From: Anaerolineales bacterium
Lineage (GTDB): Bacteria > Chloroflexota > Anaerolineae > Anaerolineales > UBA4823
Assembly: GCA_022865865.1 (NCBI GenBank)
Contig: JALHTN010000342.1
Span: 1 to 8,569, forward strand
Length of the DNA: 8,569 bases
Direction: 5' to 3'
A model generated the notes under the pieces. The model saw only the letters and a program-made list of their open reading frames with translations, had not been told where the DNA came from and did not search any database. A program made the translations under genes and the position numbers. Positions 6,689-8,569 of the stretch are shown piece by piece. Every line of letters begins with the position of its first letter. The stretch's first letter is position 1.

Positions 6689-7570
6689 ATGAACCGGCGA
6701 ATAACATTAACACTCTTGGTAGCGGTCTTAGCGCTGGCAACAATGGCATGTGAATTGAGTGGAATATTGGTTGAGAATAATGTCGTTTCAGGAGAACGAG
6801 GCTCGGGCAATGTGGTCGAAGAAACACGACCGATCAGTGGAGTCACAGGTGTGGACCTGGCTACCATCGGAAATGTGATCATCGAGATTGGGGAAAAAGA
6901 ATCACTGCGCATTGAAGCAGAAGATAATCTGATGAAGTATTTTGAAACCGATATTCGGGGTGAAACCTTGAAGATCAGCACCAATCCATCAACTGTCAAC
7001 TTGAGACCGACAAAACCCGTATATTTCTTCCTGACGGTGAAGGATCTTGAGCGAGTCAGCATCTCCGGGTCTGGTGATATTCAGGTACCAGACCTGGAAA
7101 GCGGCCAGTTCAATGTGGATATTGGCGGATCGGGAGATATCAACATGGGAGACCTGCTCGCCGACCGGTTGGAAATCAACATCGGTGGTTCTGGAGATGT
7201 GAGCACTGGCAGGGTTATAGTCCCATCATTGCGGGTCAAAATCAACGGATCGGGAGATATCACCTTGATGGAATTGAAAGCCGATGATCTGTCATTGAAT
7301 GTCAACGGTTCTGGTAATCTACGTATTAATGATGGAAATGTTGGCGAACAGGATATTGACATCAATGGATCTGGAAACTTTCAAGCTGAGGATCTGGCCA
7401 GCAAGGTGACTAATATCAACATTGGGGGATCAGGAGATATTACTGTATGGGTAGTTGACACTTTAGATGTAAGAATTATGGGCAGCGGAAATGTTCGCTA
7501 TTACGGGAGACCTACTGTCTCATCGACCGGCAACGGCAGTGGAGATATCACCAACCTGGGAGATAAGTGA
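6689..7570 (+). CDS. DUF2807 (GIN-domain) beta-helix protein, probable lipoprotein
   Basis: The protein has 293 residues from ATG 6689. Residues 1-21 form an export signal: NRR, a hydrophobic core (ITLTLLVAVLALA), then MAC, with C21 as the probable lipidated cysteine; the -3 position is Thr, atypical for a lipobox. A domain typical of DUF2807 (the so-called auto-transporter adhesin head GIN domain) follows, opening near residues 45-75 (RPISGVTGVDLATIGNVIIE). From residue 127 the motif GSGD/GSGN recurs at 127, 147, 167, 187, 207, 227 and 247, exactly 20 residues apart, then at 265 and 283; an isolated GSGN lies at 38-41. Each unit has alternating hydrophobic residues before the motif, as expected of a parallel beta-helix coil. 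It should sit on the outer face of the cytoplasmic membrane. The role of the family is unknown; adhesion is suggested only by the family name. The gene stands alone and ends at a strong terminator. Confidence 0.9.
   Translation: MNRRITLTLLVAVLALATMACELSGILVENNVVSGERGSGNVVEETRPISGVTGVDLATIGNVIIEIGEKESLRIEAEDNLMKYFETDIRGETLKISTNPSTVNLRPTKPVYFFLTVKDLERVSISGSGDIQVPDLESGQFNVDIGGSGDINMGDLLADRLEINIGGSGDVSTGRVIVPSLRVKINGSGDITLMELKADDLSLNVNGSGNLRINDGNVGEQDIDINGSGNFQAEDLASKVTNINIGGSGDITVWVVDTLDVRIMGSGNVRYYGRPTVSSTGNGSGDITNLGDK
7067..7546 (+). repeat. Coding repeat: 60-base units encoding GSGD/GSGN coils
   Basis: Motif codons begin at 7067, 7127, 7187, 7247, 7307, 7367 and 7427, a strict 60-base register, then at 7481 and 7535 after shorter 54-base units. 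The best conserved DNA is GGATCGGGAGATATCA at 7127 and again at 7247. Other copies differ mostly at synonymous positions (GGA/GGT, TCG/TCT/TCA), so the array is old and kept by protein structure rather than recently amplified. Confidence 0.9.
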
Positions 7571-7588
7571 TCTCCTTCTAAACGCGTT

Positions 7589-7619
7589 TGGGTGTTCTGG
7601 TTTAAAACCAGAACACCCA
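7589..7619 (+). terminator. Rho-independent terminator of the DUF2807 gene
   Basis: A perfect inverted repeat: left arm TGGGTGTTCTGGTTT (7589-7603), one central A, and the complementary right arm (7605-7619). In RNA this would fold as about 12-13 base pairs with a small A/U loop. It begins 18 bases after the stop codon and is followed by T-rich CTGTTCTTTCTT. The T-tract is interrupted but the stem is by far the strongest hairpin in the window. Confidence 0.82.
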
Positions 7620-8048
7620 TCTGTTCTTTCTTGAGCAAACAAACAATTACTGGTAAGAGAAAACTTTAATTGGATAGACGATAATTCAGGTGGAGCCCTC
7701 TTCCCAAAAATATCTACTTCTCAAATGATTCGATCCTAAATTCTTCTCGCTCCTCGAAAAACCTGGAAGGATATAGATAGTGAACTCCAGAATTTCCTGT
7801 ATGCGGCTGCTACCTCTCCTTAATTTGATATTGAGATCATGTAATTCCTCAAGTTTTAAACAAGATAACCAGGGTTGGGTTCTATTGAGATATTATGCAA
7901 ACGAGGAAAAGGAATAACCGGAGCAGAACCAGTCGGTCTTCTATCACAATCTATATGCGTTCTCTCCCATTGAGTGAGTTGTTGATTTGCAATTTCAACA
8001 CCGATGAGGAATTCTCCACCACCTGAATTCTTAGTGTAAGGGAAAATC
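7620..8048. other. Intergenic segment, probably containing decayed coding sequence
   Basis: No intact gene is supported in these 429 bases. On the minus strand a fragment at 7714-7809 reads like a real protein C-terminus (see the separate entry). A 64-codon minus-strand frame at 7856-8050 lacks a ribosome binding site and shows no recognisable domain; its ATG overlaps the plus-strand ATG at 8049. No terminator, tRNA or long repeat is visible after the hairpin at 7589-7619. Confidence 0.4.
7714..7809 (-). pseudogene. Possible C-terminal remnant of a degraded gene
   Basis: Read on the minus strand from 7809 to the TAG at 7714-7716, this frame gives 31 residues of strongly protein-like composition, including SGVHYLYPSRFFEEREEFR. 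An in-frame TAG (7810-7812) precedes it, and eight further open codons (SQYQIKER) lie upstream of that before a TGA. No start codon or ribosome binding site exists. This fits the tail of a gene broken by nonsense mutations and truncation. I cannot name the family, and chance is not excluded for so short a stretch. Confidence 0.25.
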
Positions 8049-8312
8049 ATGGAAAACGTTCAACCGGAAGAGAAAAGGGAGAGCAGCGCTGCTTCACGCC
8101 TGTTCGCGATTGATGCATTACGTGGTCTGATCATCATCTTCATGGCCCTGGACCATGCGGGTTTTTTTGTGGCTCATAAACATTCCACGGGGGAGTATTG
8201 GGGTTCTGGATTGCTTTCCTCAAAGACTCATATATCCCTCTTTTTGAACATTGCTGCAGTTTCCAACCAGGATCTAGGCAGAATAAAAAAGTCCTTCAAA
8301 TCAGATAAGTGA
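8049..8312 (+). pseudogene. Truncated N-terminal fragment resembling DUF1624/HGSNAT-type membrane acyltransferase
   Basis: ATG 8049 follows AAGGGA (8038-8043) by five bases and opens a frame of 87 codons. Residues 18-53 (RLFAIDALRGLIIIFMALDH onward to HSTGEYWG) match, from memory, the start of heparan-alpha-glucosaminide N-acetyltransferase-like (DUF1624) membrane proteins: the family's first transmembrane helix and the loop after it. Intact members run to roughly 350-400 residues with many helices. Here similarity ends after about residue 53; the remaining 34 residues are polar and unlike the family, ending RIKKSFKSDK before TGA. Neither other plus frame recovers the expected second helix. 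The likeliest reading is a gene that lost its 3' part by deletion; a genuine short one-helix protein is less likely. Confidence 0.6.
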
Positions 8313-8401
8313 TTGAGGAGTGATTTTCAGTTAATACACCACGAAAGAATTTGTGCCAGAAGATTCCACCTATACGAATTCTGAATACCTTTACTTATAG
8401 A

Positions 8402-8569
8402 TTATTGGGTCGCCATTTCTTCCTGGATGATGATCTTCTGAAGATCTCGCCAAATATTTTTTAATTCACGATCCAGTTCTACTTTCAAATCTCTGGCTTT
8501 AAACCCCACCTCTTCTAAGGCTCGATAATAATAGATCATGCTGATTCCTTCATCCGTTTCAGCGCCTGA
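8402..8569 (-). CDS. C-terminal end of an unrecognised protein (partial, cut by window end)
   Basis: On the minus strand the frame is open from the window edge to TAA at 8402-8404, giving 55 residues. The sequence is charged and helical, with a pattern of hydrophobic residues every three to four positions (ALEEVGFKARDLKVELD, then ELKNIWRDLQKIIIQEE), as in a terminal amphipathic helix or coiled coil. No membrane segment or catalytic motif is visible and I do not recognise the family. An internal Met (residue 11 of the visible part) could start a 45-residue protein, but the frame continues past the edge, so a longer gene is more likely. It converges on the truncated acyltransferase fragment, about 90 bases away. 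Confidence 0.55.
   Translation of the reverse strand, partial: SGAETDEGISMIYYYRALEEVGFKARDLKVELDRELKNIWRDLQKIIIQEEMATQ

Noticed and set aside
7081..7365. Minus-strand frame of 94 codons rich in Ser and Pro
   Set aside because: It is the antisense shadow of the 60-base repeats in the DUF2807 gene; its own repetitiveness comes from them.
7067..7546. Regular 60-base repeats as a CRISPR-like or satellite array
   Set aside because: The repeats are in frame within an intact gene, have no distinct spacers and encode the DUF2807 GSGD coils.
7856..8050. Minus-strand frame of 64 codons
   Set aside because: No ribosome binding site and no family resemblance; kept only as possible decayed sequence. 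Its ATG overlaps the better-supported plus-strand ATG at 8049.

Overview
The window looks like bacterial chromosome of moderate GC with AT-rich intergenic DNA. The protein families suggest a Chloroflexota/Anaerolineae-type genome: a GAF/PAS hybrid kinase, a REC-SpoIIE phosphatase, a GSGD-repeat DUF2807 lipoprotein, and an N-terminal fragment resembling the DUF1624/HGSNAT acyltransferase family. That placement is inferred from gene content, not from a marker gene.

Layout: (1) Positions 1-198 may hold the 3' end of a plus-strand membrane protein, weakly supported. (2) Positions 314-5586, minus strand, hold a two-gene signalling operon: a cytoplasmic hybrid histidine kinase of about 1365 residues (GAF-GAF-PAS-PAS-PAS-PAS-HisKA-HATPase-REC-tail), then a response regulator with a C-terminal PP2C/SpoIIE-type phosphatase, overlapping it by 4 bases. 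(3) Positions 5605-5953 are an AT-rich divergent intergenic region. (4) Positions 5954-6328, plus strand, encode a small TM1367-type cyclophilin-fold protein. (5) Positions 6329-6688 show no convincing gene. (6) Positions 6689-7570, plus strand, encode an exported, probably lipid-anchored DUF2807 protein whose GSGD/GSGN motifs recur exactly every 20 residues; a strong hairpin terminator follows. (7) Positions 7620-8400 look like decayed DNA: a protein-like minus-strand fragment and a plus-strand acyltransferase gene cut off after its first membrane segment. (8) Positions 8402-8569, minus strand, are the C-terminal end of an unrecognised gene running off the window.

The kinase and phosphatase most likely form one pathway. 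Cytosolic or membrane-diffusible signals would be read by the GAF/PAS array and passed by phosphorelay to the receiver of the phosphatase. The phosphatase would then dephosphorylate a STAS anti-sigma-factor antagonist encoded elsewhere, giving partner-switch control of a sigma factor or another output. The other genes look like single transcription units with no visible link to this pathway. I found no CRISPR array, tRNA, rRNA, insertion sequence or clear new multi-gene system. The most distinctive features are the exact 20-residue lattice in the lipoprotein, the two PAS duplications in the kinase, and the decayed segment on the right.
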